DNA of 64,000 bases from Chitinophaga sp. sic0106 (GTDB lineage Bacteria > Bacteroidota > Bacteroidia > Chitinophagales > Chitinophagaceae): NCBI RefSeq assembly GCF_019219075.1, contig NZ_JAHUWJ010000027.1, positions 1-64,000 of the forward strand, written 5' to 3'. The translations under genes and the position numbers were made by a program. Below, piece by piece: positions 55,518 to 64,000 of this stretch (positions are counted from its first letter, which is position 1; each line of letters starts with the position of its first letter). A model generated the notes under the pieces. It worked only from the letters and a program-made list of their open reading frames with translations. It had not been told where the DNA came from and did not search any database.

Positions 55518-56018
55518 ATGGCAGAAAAGGTTTTTACTGGAGCTATAGCTTTAATTAAATGTGAAGGAGAAGTAATCGGTTTAATGCGTAACGTAACCGC
55601 TACTGAAAATATCCGTAGAGTACCCGTAAGAGGTATCGGCACCATCATGGCGTCTGAACAGGCAGTTACCGAGTGGGAAGGTACGCTTACCTGTGAGTTT
55701 ATGGAAGTACGCTTCGATAAAACAGGTATTAAAAATGCAATCAGAAGAGCATTCCCAAGCATCGGTTCGCAGGTACTCAATGATGGTACTTCATTCGAAG
55801 ATCAGCTGATCCTCGATACGGATGGCGTACAACTGGATATCTTCAAAAAGGTATCTGACGTAATTGATGCCCAAGGTGTCATCAAACCTAAATTACAGCC
55901 CTACGCCAGCGTGAAAAACTGTCTGATTGAATCCGACAGCTTCAACATCAGCGAAGCAGCTATCGCCGGACATAACCAGTCATTCAAATACCTGACCCCG
56001 ATTACTTATATCCAATAA
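55518..56018 (+). CDS. Tail tube protein
   Basis: A 166-residue protein of the size of Mu/P2-like tail tube subunits. Visible features are the N-terminal strand FTGAIALIKCEGEVIGLMRNV and a beta-rich core (ITEWEGTLTCEFME-type strand, LILDTDGVQLDIFKK) with a terminal SFNISEAAIAGHNQSFKYL. Following the sheath gene directly, it should form the inner tube that the sheath surrounds. Hcp-type tube alternatives are possible; the order sheath-then-tube favours the phage-like arrangement. Confidence 0.68.
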   Translation: MAEKVFTGAIALIKCEGEVIGLMRNVTATENIRRVPVRGIGTIMASEQAVTEWEGTLTCEFMEVRFDKTGIKNAIRRAFPSIGSQVLNDGTSFEDQLILDTDGVQLDIFKKVSDVIDAQGVIKPKLQPYASVKNCLIESDSFNISEAAIAGHNQSFKYLTPITYIQ

Positions 56019-56067
56019 TAAGTAATGGACCCCTAACACATTTCTAAACAATTAATGCTTTTTCATA

Positions 56068-56451
56068 ATGAACGAAGGCACAAACGAAAAGAAAATGCCA
56101 CTCAGATCTGTATCCGTCCGTATTGGCAATAACGATTATACCATCAATTATCCCAACACCGGTCAATTAATTGATATTGACGTGTTGAAGGCACAGTTCT
56201 CTGGAGGTAATTATGAAAAGCTGAAATACAGCTATGATGCAGGTTTCCTGCGCAGCGCAGTGACGATTGATGCGGTAGCCACCTTCAATGTGTTGCTGCC
56301 ACAACTCAAAGACGATCTGACTGTGAAGTCACTCTTTGCCCTGGACCGCGACAAAATGGAAATGGTGCTCAACGAGTATATCTCTAAAGTAGTACCCTGG
56401 TTTGAACAATGGGATCAGCTGCTGGCCAATCCCAACGACAAACAACCATAA
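56068..56451 (+). CDS. Small tail-assembly-chaperone-like protein
   Basis: A 127-residue acidic, helical protein between the tube and tape-measure genes, the place of the gpG-type chaperone in contractile-tail phages. No domain is directly diagnostic. Its TAA (56449-56451) overlaps the ATG of the following gene by one base (TAATG), a stop-start coupling like that of other G/GT chaperone pairs. Confidence 0.5.
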   Translation: MNEGTNEKKMPLRSVSVRIGNNDYTINYPNTGQLIDIDVLKAQFSGGNYEKLKYSYDAGFLRSAVTIDAVATFNVLLPQLKDDLTVKSLFALDRDKMEMVLNEYISKVVPWFEQWDQLLANPNDKQP

Positions 56452-56771
56452 TGGAACATCCGGCATTGGATAACTTGAAATCATATGCTGTAAAATGGAA
56501 TAATCGTTACCCATTGGATAAATGGTACAGGAAAAAATACCAGGTAGGATTTGGCACGGCCGCTCATCGTGAGCTGTGCCAGATCAATATCCTGGTCGAA
56601 TATCTCGAGGAACAGGCATTTACTGAGTCGCAGGAATTCCATTTACACCAGAAAGAGAATGAAAAAGAATTGAAAGATGGTATTTGGATCAGGGAACGAA
56701 AAGATCCTGAACAGGAAGATAAACTCTTTGGCGACCTGTCCAATATCGATTTAAACACTATTCAATATTAA
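56451..56771 (+). CDS. Second chaperone-like tail protein (GT position)
   Basis: A 106-residue protein from the ATG at 56451 (MEHPALDNLK...). A longer frame opens at 56409 inside the previous gene but the coupled start is the better choice. The sequence is charged and helical at the C-terminus (HQKENEKELKDGIWIRERKDPEQ) with no diagnostic motif. It is in the -1 frame relative to its neighbour, so a frameshift product is conceivable, but no clean slippery heptamer is present. Confidence 0.45.
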   Translation: MEHPALDNLKSYAVKWNNRYPLDKWYRKKYQVGFGTAAHRELCQINILVEYLEEQAFTESQEFHLHQKENEKELKDGIWIRERKDPEQEDKLFGDLSNIDLNTIQY

Positions 56772-56775
56772 TCTT

Positions 56776-58866
56776 ATGGCTGGAGAAAACAGTATTCAAG
56801 TTACGATTAGTAATGGTGGAATAGACCTGACAGCCTATCTGATAAAATTGCAGAAACAGGCAACGGAAACCAACAGAAAATTGCAGGATGATGGTAAGGC
56901 CCAAAATAAATTAGCACAGGATCAGCTGAAACTGATCAATGACCAGGTGGATGCCCTGACCAAACTCAGCAACCTGGAAGTGGCCATGGCTCGTCGCCGG
57001 AAAGATTTTTACCGGGAACAACGGCAAGCGGAAACTGAGCTGCAGCGTATTCGGTCACACCAGTCCCTCCCAGGAGTAGCTGTTAGCGCCACCAATCTCA
57101 GTGGAGTAGGTCAGGTTGACTGGAGTTATACCACCAGCCGTCAAAATCTCGGCTTACAGGCAAAAGGTTCGTCCGGTGGCTTTGACCAGTTTGATACCCT
57201 GGTAAGGGCCATGCATGATAACCGGGACGCCATCAGCAACGCCGCACAACAACAGATAGCACAATTTTCCAATGAAGCAGGGTCCATCGTAGCCGCAATA
57301 GATGCCGTAAAGGAAGAAATCGGCAAGCTCGGTGACCTGATCCCTTCAGAAGTGGAATGTTCCTGCGAAGGCAGTGACGGCGGCGGGAGTGGTGGAAGCA
57401 GCGGTGGCGGTGATGATGAATTGCAACGCCGCTATGCAAGGCGGTATCCGCTGGCAGGACTCGGCAAGGCATTAACATCAACCCTGGCTAACCCTGAGAC
57501 CTATACGCAGCTGGTGTCCTTTGCAGCCAAGCAATACAGTGTGCATGCCAACGCTGAAAATAGTTTTCAGACCATAAAAAATGACACAGAGGTAGCCTGG
57601 GGCATTGGCGGCGGGGCTGTGGGCGCATTAGCCGGCTCCCTGGTAGGAATGCCGATACTCGGTGCACAGCTTGGCTATACCATTGGCAGCACCATCGGTG
57701 GAGCCAAAGGAGAACAAGACCAGAAAAAAGCGATTGCACAACAGGAATTTGAAGCATTGGTGAATCGCTTGAACGGCTTCACCGGCAGGGAATTCAGCGT
57801 AGGCGTACCGCGCCTGAGCCAATACGGTGTAGATGCGTTTCAGTCTGCCGAACTGATGGAGAAAGTAGCCACCAAAGGCGGCATGGGTGAAGCAGCACGT
57901 TATACCTCAGAACTGGTAAGCATCAGCAAGGCATATAACGTAGGCCAGAACGAGTTAATGGGACTGATCGAACTGCAAGGTACCAACAAGGAAGGGAACA
58001 ACTCCCTCACCGCACTTGTATCAGGACTCATCGACAGAGGGGTATCCTCCAAAATGATCAAGTCAGGTGATTATGCAGGCCTGGGGGATTACTTCAACAA
58101 GTTCGCTACGCTGCACACACAGTTTCTGAAAAACCAAACGTTTGTGGGTACCAATACTACCGCAGATATTATGGCCAGATTTCAGCAGGTTGGCGGCATG
58201 TTCAGTATGTCGGATCCACGTGGTATGAGCAATGCAATGGCCGTACAGGATGGACTTTCGCATCCTGATTCCGACGTCACAAAAGCCATGTCCTTTATGG
58301 CATTGCGCAAAATTGCACCTAATGCCTCTATGTATGAGCTGCTCGAAATGCAGGAGCAAGGCCTGTCTGGTAAAAAGGGAAATGAATATATGCAATCAAT
58401 CGTGAAAACAGCCCATACCCTCGGTAGTGATGATGATGGCCGCATGTTTATCAAGCGCTTCTTCCCCCAACTGAGCTACACCGCCTCCAGAGAACTGTTT
58501 GATAACAGTGACGCCTTTAACGGTGTTACAAAAAAAGGCTACCTGGAATCAATGGGGTTACCTATCCGCGATTTCGACGTACTCGGCAAACAAAATACCA
58601 CACAAATGGACAGAGAAACCGCCGAACATAAAGATAAAGCAGTCGCAGGTATGAATGAAGTTGCCCAGGTAATGAGTGATAAGGTATATGAAGCGCTGAT
58701 ACGATCCCTATCGGGTTCAAGCATCAAGCTGGAAAATGGAACACTGGAAATCGGAAAATCATCCGCATCAACACTGCCATCCATGCCGGCAATGAGAAAA
58801 GATAATACCCTGGCACCTATCGCCTTTAAGGAAACCATGAAGTTTGCCCCTAATCCCATTCATTAA
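56776..58866 (+). CDS. Tape measure-like protein
   Basis: A 696-residue protein. Residues 30-115 are a long coiled coil (QKQATETNRKLQDDGKAQNKLAQDQLKLINDQ...), a Gly/Ser linker is at about 200-215 (GSDGGGSGGSSGGGDDE), and about 270-315 is a hydrophobic small-residue region (GGGAVGALAGSLVGMPILGAQLGYTIG) of the kind that enters target membranes in tape measure proteins. The rest is helical. It sets tail length and is probably released ahead of the hub. Position after the chaperone pair fits exactly. Confidence 0.7.
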   Translation: MAGENSIQVTISNGGIDLTAYLIKLQKQATETNRKLQDDGKAQNKLAQDQLKLINDQVDALTKLSNLEVAMARRRKDFYREQRQAETELQRIRSHQSLPGVAVSATNLSGVGQVDWSYTTSRQNLGLQAKGSSGGFDQFDTLVRAMHDNRDAISNAAQQQIAQFSNEAGSIVAAIDAVKEEIGKLGDLIPSEVECSCEGSDGGGSGGSSGGGDDELQRRYARRYPLAGLGKALTSTLANPETYTQLVSFAAKQYSVHANAENSFQTIKNDTEVAWGIGGGAVGALAGSLVGMPILGAQLGYTIGSTIGGAKGEQDQKKAIAQQEFEALVNRLNGFTGREFSVGVPRLSQYGVDAFQSAELMEKVATKGGMGEAARYTSELVSISKAYNVGQNELMGLIELQGTNKEGNNSLTALVSGLIDRGVSSKMIKSGDYAGLGDYFNKFATLHTQFLKNQTFVGTNTTADIMARFQQVGGMFSMSDPRGMSNAMAVQDGLSHPDSDVTKAMSFMALRKIAPNASMYELLEMQEQGLSGKKGNEYMQSIVKTAHTLGSDDDGRMFIKRFFPQLSYTASRELFDNSDAFNGVTKKGYLESMGLPIRDFDVLGKQNTTQMDRETAEHKDKAVAGMNEVAQVMSDKVYEALIRSLSGSSIKLENGTLEIGKSSASTLPSMPAMRKDNTLAPIAFKETMKFAPNPIH

Positions 58867-58887
58867 CATCACTACGAAATAAATGCT

Positions 58888-61800
58888 ATGAGTGACAAAG
58901 TATATATCATTACACATACCAATCCTGATATCAAAACAGTACGTGATTTAGTGAACGAAAAGGGCTCTCCTGCCGCCGCCTATGCCGGTAATATCGATGC
59001 ATTCGGTCAGGTGGAGATCAGAAAAGGTTATACGAACAAACAGGCCCTCATCGATGCTCATATACTTGCTGGTGATAGAAAATCAGCAGAGAATGTGGCA
59101 CTGGCAGATATCGTGTTAGTACTGAATACCAAGCTGGCAGTAGAAATCGAAAAGCTGGACAGATGCGCCTTACTAACACAAGGTATTGAGGTGGTGAGTA
59201 ATGACTTTACCATGTTCAAAGCTGATAAACTGGCTGAACTGGAATCTGATACCGGATACAAAACGGCTGTAGACCTGGATAGTGAGGCTAATATGGAATG
59301 GATGGGAAAAACTATGCAACGTTATCCCAATGCTACCGTATGGATCTGGACAAAAGCACTCTCCGATTACAATGCCGGTGAAAAAAATGGAAAAATATTT
59401 GACCTCACACCTTATCTCACGCGGCTGGTAACTAACGTGTCCAGGAGCGGTGGCGGGCATTTTCAGCTATCGCTGGCACCTATCCGCTGCGAAATGGTCA
59501 ATAATACCTGGGTATTACGGACAGCAGACCGTAAAGATTATCAAAAGCTGGACGGTATCGGGCGCAAACAATTCTTTTCGAGTGGAAATCTATTTGGTAT
59601 AGATGGCAAAATTGCTGAAGACGGTACCAGAACATTGGCCAGGAATTCATTCCTCTTTAATAACATCATCACACCCAATGATGTGGTGTTTATCCGACTG
59701 GAAACACTGGAGATGGAAAAGGTGCAGCGTGAGGAAGATCAGCTGGCCGATATCATCAATAAAAACAGCCTGCCGGACCGTATCTATGATATGATTGCAC
59801 TGGTGGATAAAACCAGTATCACTATCAACGCCACCAACAATGACGTCAGTATCGATGTCACCGGCCGCGATTTATCCAAGCTGATATACGATGATGGTAC
59901 TTACTTCCTCCCTTTCGAGTTCACGAAAGGGAAAATGGGAGGGATGGGGTCTGCTACCACCAATAATCCGTTGATAGAAAGGATGTGGAACGGTAATGCG
60001 CTCTCTATGCTGGGACCCTATAACCCACAATCCCTCGATACGGTGATCCGGTTTATTATTCAACAGCTCTCCACCATTAAGATCGTACCGGACGACTTAT
60101 TCAGTGCCTATAATACCGGTGGTAAGAACCGCCTGAATACCCGGTATGACGTACTCCCGGCCGATCATGCTACTAAGGAACAATTGAGAGGAAAGCTGGA
60201 ACAACATAAAACTGAAGCCAAAAATATTTTTGCAAGAATTCGCAGGGATAATTCACTCGCATTCCAAAGGAAAGCCGAAGAGGAGAAAAAAGTAGATGAA
60301 ATATTTGCTGAAGTACTTCGCTTTTTTAAGCATATCCGTAAAATGAAGGTCAGGTCTGTAGCCGGCAATGAAACAAAAGGCTGGGAAAAAAATACCTATG
60401 TCAGGCAGAACGGTGGCAATGAAGTTGTTCCTGCAGACAGTATTCCCATCTATTTCAGGGAAAATATCTATGGATTAATTAGTGATGAAGCTGCTTCTGT
60501 TACCATGCTGTATGCCGACAACTGGATGCCTGCAATAGATGCCTACATTGATTTGGAACACGCACAGCCAACATATAAGGAGGAACTGACAGCATCTGCC
60601 GCAAAAGGCATCTGGCAGATTGTAAAAATGGTAGTTGATAAAAATGTTAGTTCCAGGTTGTTAATCGATAGCTCCATGTCCACAGCTACCGGAAGCCTCA
60701 TAAACTTCTTCAAAAAGATTTGTCAGCATCCGTTTGTAGAATTTCAGATGGATACCTACGGAGATATGTTCTATATCATGGTCCGTAAACCGCCATTTGA
60801 CCGAAAATCTATCTTAAGTGCGTTGAAAGGAAGTATCCGTACGGAGCAGCATACAGATAGTGCCACTGGTGAAACTACCACCACAGAAATAAGAAAACCG
60901 GCTGTGATAACAGTGGAGTCGTCCCAGGTGCTTAGTGAAACACTTGAGTTCTCCGATACAGAAGCTGTTTCCTGGTATCAGCTGATTCCTAAAGCAAATC
61001 CGATTGGGCCACGGGATTCATTTGCCATGGCTGCTTTACCGGCATTGTACTTTAAAGAGTATGCGGAATATTTCGGATCAAGATCCATGCAACTGACACA
61101 TAACTATCTGCCCAGCACCGTATACAGTGGCCGTAATATGGGAGAGTTGAATATCATCGAAGCTCAGTCGATATTCGATCTGAAACAAATGATTGAATCT
61201 ACTGCCTACCTCCCGTTCACGCGCCAGGGGACAATCACAATCCTGCGTGACCGAAGAATAAAAGCCGGAAACTTTATCAGGTACGAACCTACTGGTGAGA
61301 TATTTTTTGTGGAAGGGGTACAGCATAACCTGCAGGTAACGGATACCTCGGTAGAAGCTACTACCGCTATTCAGGTGAGTCGTGGCATGGTAGAACAGTT
61401 GATTTATGGCGTTCCTATAAAAGCTCAGCCGGGATCAGCAGATACGGAGGTCGTATATGCTTCCTACTTTAATATCATCCAGACAATATCAGAATTCAGG
61501 TATGCAGAGTTAAAGAGTAACAAGGTAGTCACTACTACGGAGGTGCCTCCTGCCACCGCCACTCCATCCCAATCCGCCGCTACAACGCAGGAAGCGAATA
61601 AAAAAGAGGAGCAGCCTGCCGCCAGTAAAAGTACCCGCCGGGCGGAACTGGACGCCCGTAACGAGATTGCGAAAGGGGTGTTGGAAAGATATCCTGAGGC
61701 ACAATGGCCTATTATCCGCGACTTCATCCGGGAGATTAATCGCACCACCGATTACTGGGTTATCATTCTTCCGGAAGCAGGACCAAGAACCAAGGCGGAA

Positions 61801-62358
61801 CAAACCGTTTTGTGGACAAAAAACAAGCGGAATGCACTACCTGGTACCAGCAGGCATGAGAGAAGTGCGGCATTGGATATCTCCCTGATTCATAAAAAAA
61901 CAAAAAAGATTATCTCGAAGAGTACACCATTGGAGATATGGAAAAGTACCGGTGTTGTAGAAGTAGGGGACCGGGTGGGTATGCAATGGACAGATGGACG
62001 CGGTTATGGTAATTTTCTCAGCAGGAGTGGTGGTAAGCCCTACTATGATCCCGTGCATTTTCAGATCAAAGACCCGGTACTGGCATCACTGGCAAAAGGA
62101 ACTCCCTATAAACAACCGGATCCTCCGGCAGAAGTGGTGAACATTGCTCAAACAGGGGCCGCACAAAAAAATGTATCAAACATAGATGATGTGTTTAAAT
62201 ACTTTAAAGTGAATCCTACTGTATTCAACTACTTTCTAAACCGGCTGCAAATGAATCCGACGTTCCGGACAGTGACTAGTAAACAGGTGCTGGTCGGGAT
62301 AAATGATGATGCGGATATCGAGGTAATCGGACAGCGAATGAAGCCTAATAAAAAATAA
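58888..62358 (+). CDS. Hub-like baseplate protein with C-terminal M15 peptidase
   Basis: A 1156-residue protein encoded directly after the tape measure, where hub (gpD/gp27-like) proteins sit. The first about 900 residues show no motif I can name but include beta-rich stretches (VDKTSITINATNNDVSIDVTGRDL). The C-terminal about 170 residues (from about 930) form an M15-type D,D-/L,D-peptidase: GTSRHERSAALDI with His990 and Asp997, and DPVHFQI with His1057, the metal ligands for peptidoglycan cleavage. The lytic domain would open the cell wall as the tube enters. Several degradation-prone linkers separate the parts. Confidence 0.7.
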   Translation: MSDKVYIITHTNPDIKTVRDLVNEKGSPAAAYAGNIDAFGQVEIRKGYTNKQALIDAHILAGDRKSAENVALADIVLVLNTKLAVEIEKLDRCALLTQGIEVVSNDFTMFKADKLAELESDTGYKTAVDLDSEANMEWMGKTMQRYPNATVWIWTKALSDYNAGEKNGKIFDLTPYLTRLVTNVSRSGGGHFQLSLAPIRCEMVNNTWVLRTADRKDYQKLDGIGRKQFFSSGNLFGIDGKIAEDGTRTLARNSFLFNNIITPNDVVFIRLETLEMEKVQREEDQLADIINKNSLPDRIYDMIALVDKTSITINATNNDVSIDVTGRDLSKLIYDDGTYFLPFEFTKGKMGGMGSATTNNPLIERMWNGNALSMLGPYNPQSLDTVIRFIIQQLSTIKIVPDDLFSAYNTGGKNRLNTRYDVLPADHATKEQLRGKLEQHKTEAKNIFARIRRDNSLAFQRKAEEEKKVDEIFAEVLRFFKHIRKMKVRSVAGNETKGWEKNTYVRQNGGNEVVPADSIPIYFRENIYGLISDEAASVTMLYADNWMPAIDAYIDLEHAQPTYKEELTASAAKGIWQIVKMVVDKNVSSRLLIDSSMSTATGSLINFFKKICQHPFVEFQMDTYGDMFYIMVRKPPFDRKSILSALKGSIRTEQHTDSATGETTTTEIRKPAVITVESSQVLSETLEFSDTEAVSWYQLIPKANPIGPRDSFAMAALPALYFKEYAEYFGSRSMQLTHNYLPSTVYSGRNMGELNIIEAQSIFDLKQMIESTAYLPFTRQGTITILRDRRIKAGNFIRYEPTGEIFFVEGVQHNLQVTDTSVEATTAIQVSRGMVEQLIYGVPIKAQPGSADTEVVYASYFNIIQTISEFRYAELKSNKVVTTTEVPPATATPSQSAATTQEANKKEEQPAASKSTRRAELDARNEIAKGVLERYPEAQWPIIRDFIREINRTTDYWVIILPEAGPRTKAEQTVLWTKNKRNALPGTSRHERSAALDISLIHKKTKKIISKSTPLEIWKSTGVVEVGDRVGMQWTDGRGYGNFLSRSGGKPYYDPVHFQIKDPVLASLAKGTPYKQPDPPAEVVNIAQTGAAQKNVSNIDDVFKYFKVNPTVFNYFLNRLQMNPTFRTVTSKQVLVGINDDADIEVIGQRMKPNKK

Positions 62359-62365
62359 TTTAATC

Positions 62366-63205
62366 ATGTATACACTTGGCCGAACACCATTGCTTGATTT
62401 GAAATATGCTGTTGGTATCGCATATGTCGCTATCCCAACGGATATTGACCGGGACGTTTACATCCGGGATTGCTATCAGAATTACACCATCAGCGTATGG
62501 GGCGATGACGGAAGCTTTATGAACAGATTGCCGGTATCGCCTGAGGTGATGAATCACCTGGAGTTTCCTGCAACCGTCGATAAACTGGGGTCTCCGGTAG
62601 TATATGTAACGGAGGAAGCGCAGAGTCTCCCGATCGTAATAGCCAGGTTTCCTGTAGCCGACCAACTCGGCGGTGCACATGAATCCGCTATTAAGTGGTC
62701 CAGCACATTTGAAGATGCACACGTGGATATCGAAGGCTCTCCCAAATACAAAAATCTCCTGCTGGCGGTCAACGGCGGCGCACTGGGCGGCACCATGCGC
62801 CTGCAGGTAACAGGTCAGCAGGCTGGAAAACTGGCGATGGCAGTAAAAGGTGATGTGGAATGTATCGCATCTGAGGTAGTGGCATTTCGCCAACAGGGAG
62901 CTTTTCGTACCACTACGGTCGATAGGGCGGCAGCAGCGGATGATGATAGTAAAACAGCCGTGTTTGAGCAGTCCCCGGGACAAAATGGTTTTAAAGGAGA
63001 GAAATTTATCATTAATAACGGAGAAGAGCCATTTGTGCTGGGGAATAAGCTGAAAAATTTCTTATCTGACCTGATTGACGAACTGAGTAAAACTACTGTT
63101 TCAACTGCCATTGGCCAGCAACCATTATTGAATGCCACACAGATAGCGGCCTTTAAGAACAAGACAGATGAATTTTTAAGTAATGTAGGGTACATAAATA
63201 AATAA
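62366..63205 (+). CDS. Baseplate- or spike-like tail protein
   Basis: A 279-residue protein, beta-rich, starting 7 bases after the hub-like gene. A region near 110-175 (ALGGTMRLQVTGQQAGKLAMAVKG and VECIASEVVAF) is reminiscent of OB-fold or triple-helix spike segments, but no metal-binding tip (such as HxH) is seen. Order after the hub gene supports a spike or gpV-like baseplate role; the assignment is tentative. Confidence 0.45.
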   Translation: MYTLGRTPLLDLKYAVGIAYVAIPTDIDRDVYIRDCYQNYTISVWGDDGSFMNRLPVSPEVMNHLEFPATVDKLGSPVVYVTEEAQSLPIVIARFPVADQLGGAHESAIKWSSTFEDAHVDIEGSPKYKNLLLAVNGGALGGTMRLQVTGQQAGKLAMAVKGDVECIASEVVAFRQQGAFRTTTVDRAAAADDDSKTAVFEQSPGQNGFKGEKFIINNGEEPFVLGNKLKNFLSDLIDELSKTTVSTAIGQQPLLNATQIAAFKNKTDEFLSNVGYINK

Positions 63206-63270
63206 GCTATGCGGCAATGGGACCAGCCGCCAATATCGCACCGATCGTTTTAGAATCAACTGTAAAATAG

Positions 63271-64000
63271 ATGAGCTTACAAAATGCCGTGCAGGCAAGA
63301 AATGCACTTTTACAGCAAAGCGGGAAAGAAGGGATCAATGTGATGTATCCGGAAGAGTTTGAGCAGTACATCTGTGCGCTCGAACTGGTAGATAAGGACG
63401 GCAGCACGTTAAAATATTTCATCTTCCCGGTAATGCCATCCAATATTGATGAATCGCAACCTAAGCCAACAAGTTTTAAACGAACGCTGGGAGGTATCGT
63501 AACCATGTCCAGTACTACGTTTTCACCGGTGGATATTACCCTCTCCGGCACCTTCGGACGGAAGTTCAGGATCCTCCTGGGGTCGAATTTTACCGACTTC
63601 GTAAGTGCTTTCCGAAAACCAAAAGGTAAAAACATTATTGAAAAAGCAAAGGATGCTGCCAGACAGGTTTTTGATGACCGAGTTAAAACAGGATATGGCT
63701 GCCTGAAAGTAATGGAGGAGCTGATAATGGATGCCGACAGGATCGATGAAAAGGGACCCCGCTTCCTGATCTTCTACAATCTTGCCTTTGGAAACAGTTA
63801 TTATGTTAAACCAGTGTCATTCAAAATTTCAATGACTGAGGAGAATAATATGCTGCACCAGTATACCCTGGCGTTAAAGGCAATTGCCCCTTTGGCGGTA
63901 ACCGCAGATCCGGCTGCAAGATATAAGGAACTGGATAAAGCACACCGCGTGCAGGAAAAGATGGATGCCACCATAAATCAACTCGCTGGCCTTTTAAATT
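63271..64000 (+). CDS. Baseplate-like tail protein, cut by the window end
   Basis: A frame open from the ATG at 63271 to the end of the window (over 243 residues, no stop). It follows a TAG immediately upstream (63268-63270). The region PVMPSNIDESQPKP and LGGIVTMSSTTFSPVDITLSGTFGRKF resembles tail proteins of the LysM/gp53 or distal-tail type, which begin with such a beta-sandwich that clamps the tube end. The family is not certain. It shows the cluster continues past this window. Confidence 0.5.
   Translation, partial: MSLQNAVQARNALLQQSGKEGINVMYPEEFEQYICALELVDKDGSTLKYFIFPVMPSNIDESQPKPTSFKRTLGGIVTMSSTTFSPVDITLSGTFGRKFRILLGSNFTDFVSAFRKPKGKNIIEKAKDAARQVFDDRVKTGYGCLKVMEELIMDADRIDEKGPRFLIFYNLAFGNSYYVKPVSFKISMTEENNMLHQYTLALKAIAPLAVTADPAARYKELDKAHRVQEKMDATINQLAGLLN

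Noticed and set aside
56409..56451. Programmed -1 frameshift joining the two chaperone-like genes
   Set aside because: No X-XXY-YYZ slippery heptamer near the end of the first gene; coupled start is simpler.
63209..63270. Tiny open frames (14 and 17 codons) before the last tail gene
   Set aside because: Too short, no support, and probably spacer.
1..64000. CRISPR arrays, rRNA or tRNA genes
   Set aside because: No regularly spaced repeats and no recognisable rRNA or tRNA segments were seen in the reading.

Overview
The window looks like a Bacteroidota chromosome, most likely Chitinophagaceae and probably a Chitinophaga relative. Evidence: a SusC/SusD pair driven by an ECF sigma/FecR cascade, SprB-type repeats with a type IX secretion (T9SS) C-terminal sorting domain, AT-rich leaders without clear Shine-Dalgarno sequences, and one textbook Bacteroidota promoter (TTTG-N19-TAatTTTG) in front of the GAPDH gene. 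No rRNA, tRNA or CRISPR array was seen. The species call is inference.

Layout. 1-124 is the 3' end (domains V and VI) of a group II intron, apparently class IIC. 172-2976 is a minus-strand run of four genes (AraC regulator, di-heme protein, NmrA-like oxidoreductase, DUF1772 membrane protein). 3084-6205 holds an RNA-binding protein, an MBL-fold hydrolase, a second AraC regulator and a two-gene nucleotidyltransferase unit. 6348-14209 is mixed housekeeping: two redox enzymes, an M57-like lipoprotein whose catalytic Glu is Ala, a SWIM zinc-finger protein, GAPDH and an SDR. A short motif, AGGGAGATGTAAAT, recurs between genes in this first 14.4 kb, mostly just after terminator-like hairpins; the intron's 3' exon is one copy.

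14516-23015 is a compact glycan-utilisation locus: ECF sigma, FecR anti-sigma, SusC, SusD-like lipoprotein and a GH18/F5-8-type-C lipoprotein resembling endo-beta-N-acetylglucosaminidases. 23253-26032 holds a Na+/H+ antiporter, a Crp/Fnr regulator and a fatty-acid hydroxylase-type membrane enzyme.

26246-46618 is the most unusual part: seven tightly packed genes that look like one operon, closed by a terminator at 46643. They encode an outer-membrane barrel, an FN3/coiled-coil protein, a 1065-residue secreted protein ending in a PD-(D/E)XK nuclease-like tip, a five-blade PQQ-like propeller protein, a 1489-residue secreted protein, an FN3-repeat protein and a giant SprB-repeat protein with a T9SS signal. 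I read it as a candidate T9SS-linked surface assembly carrying a nuclease toxin and a possible immunity protein. A TPR protein and a large KatE-type catalase follow.

50449-64000 (running off the end) is a phage-tail-like cluster: small genes including a spanin-like membrane/lipoprotein set, then sheath, tube, chaperone-like pair, tape measure, a hub-like protein with a C-terminal M15 peptidase, and baseplate-like genes. No capsid, portal, terminase or integrase gene is visible here, so a tailocin or other contractile injection particle is as likely as a prophage.
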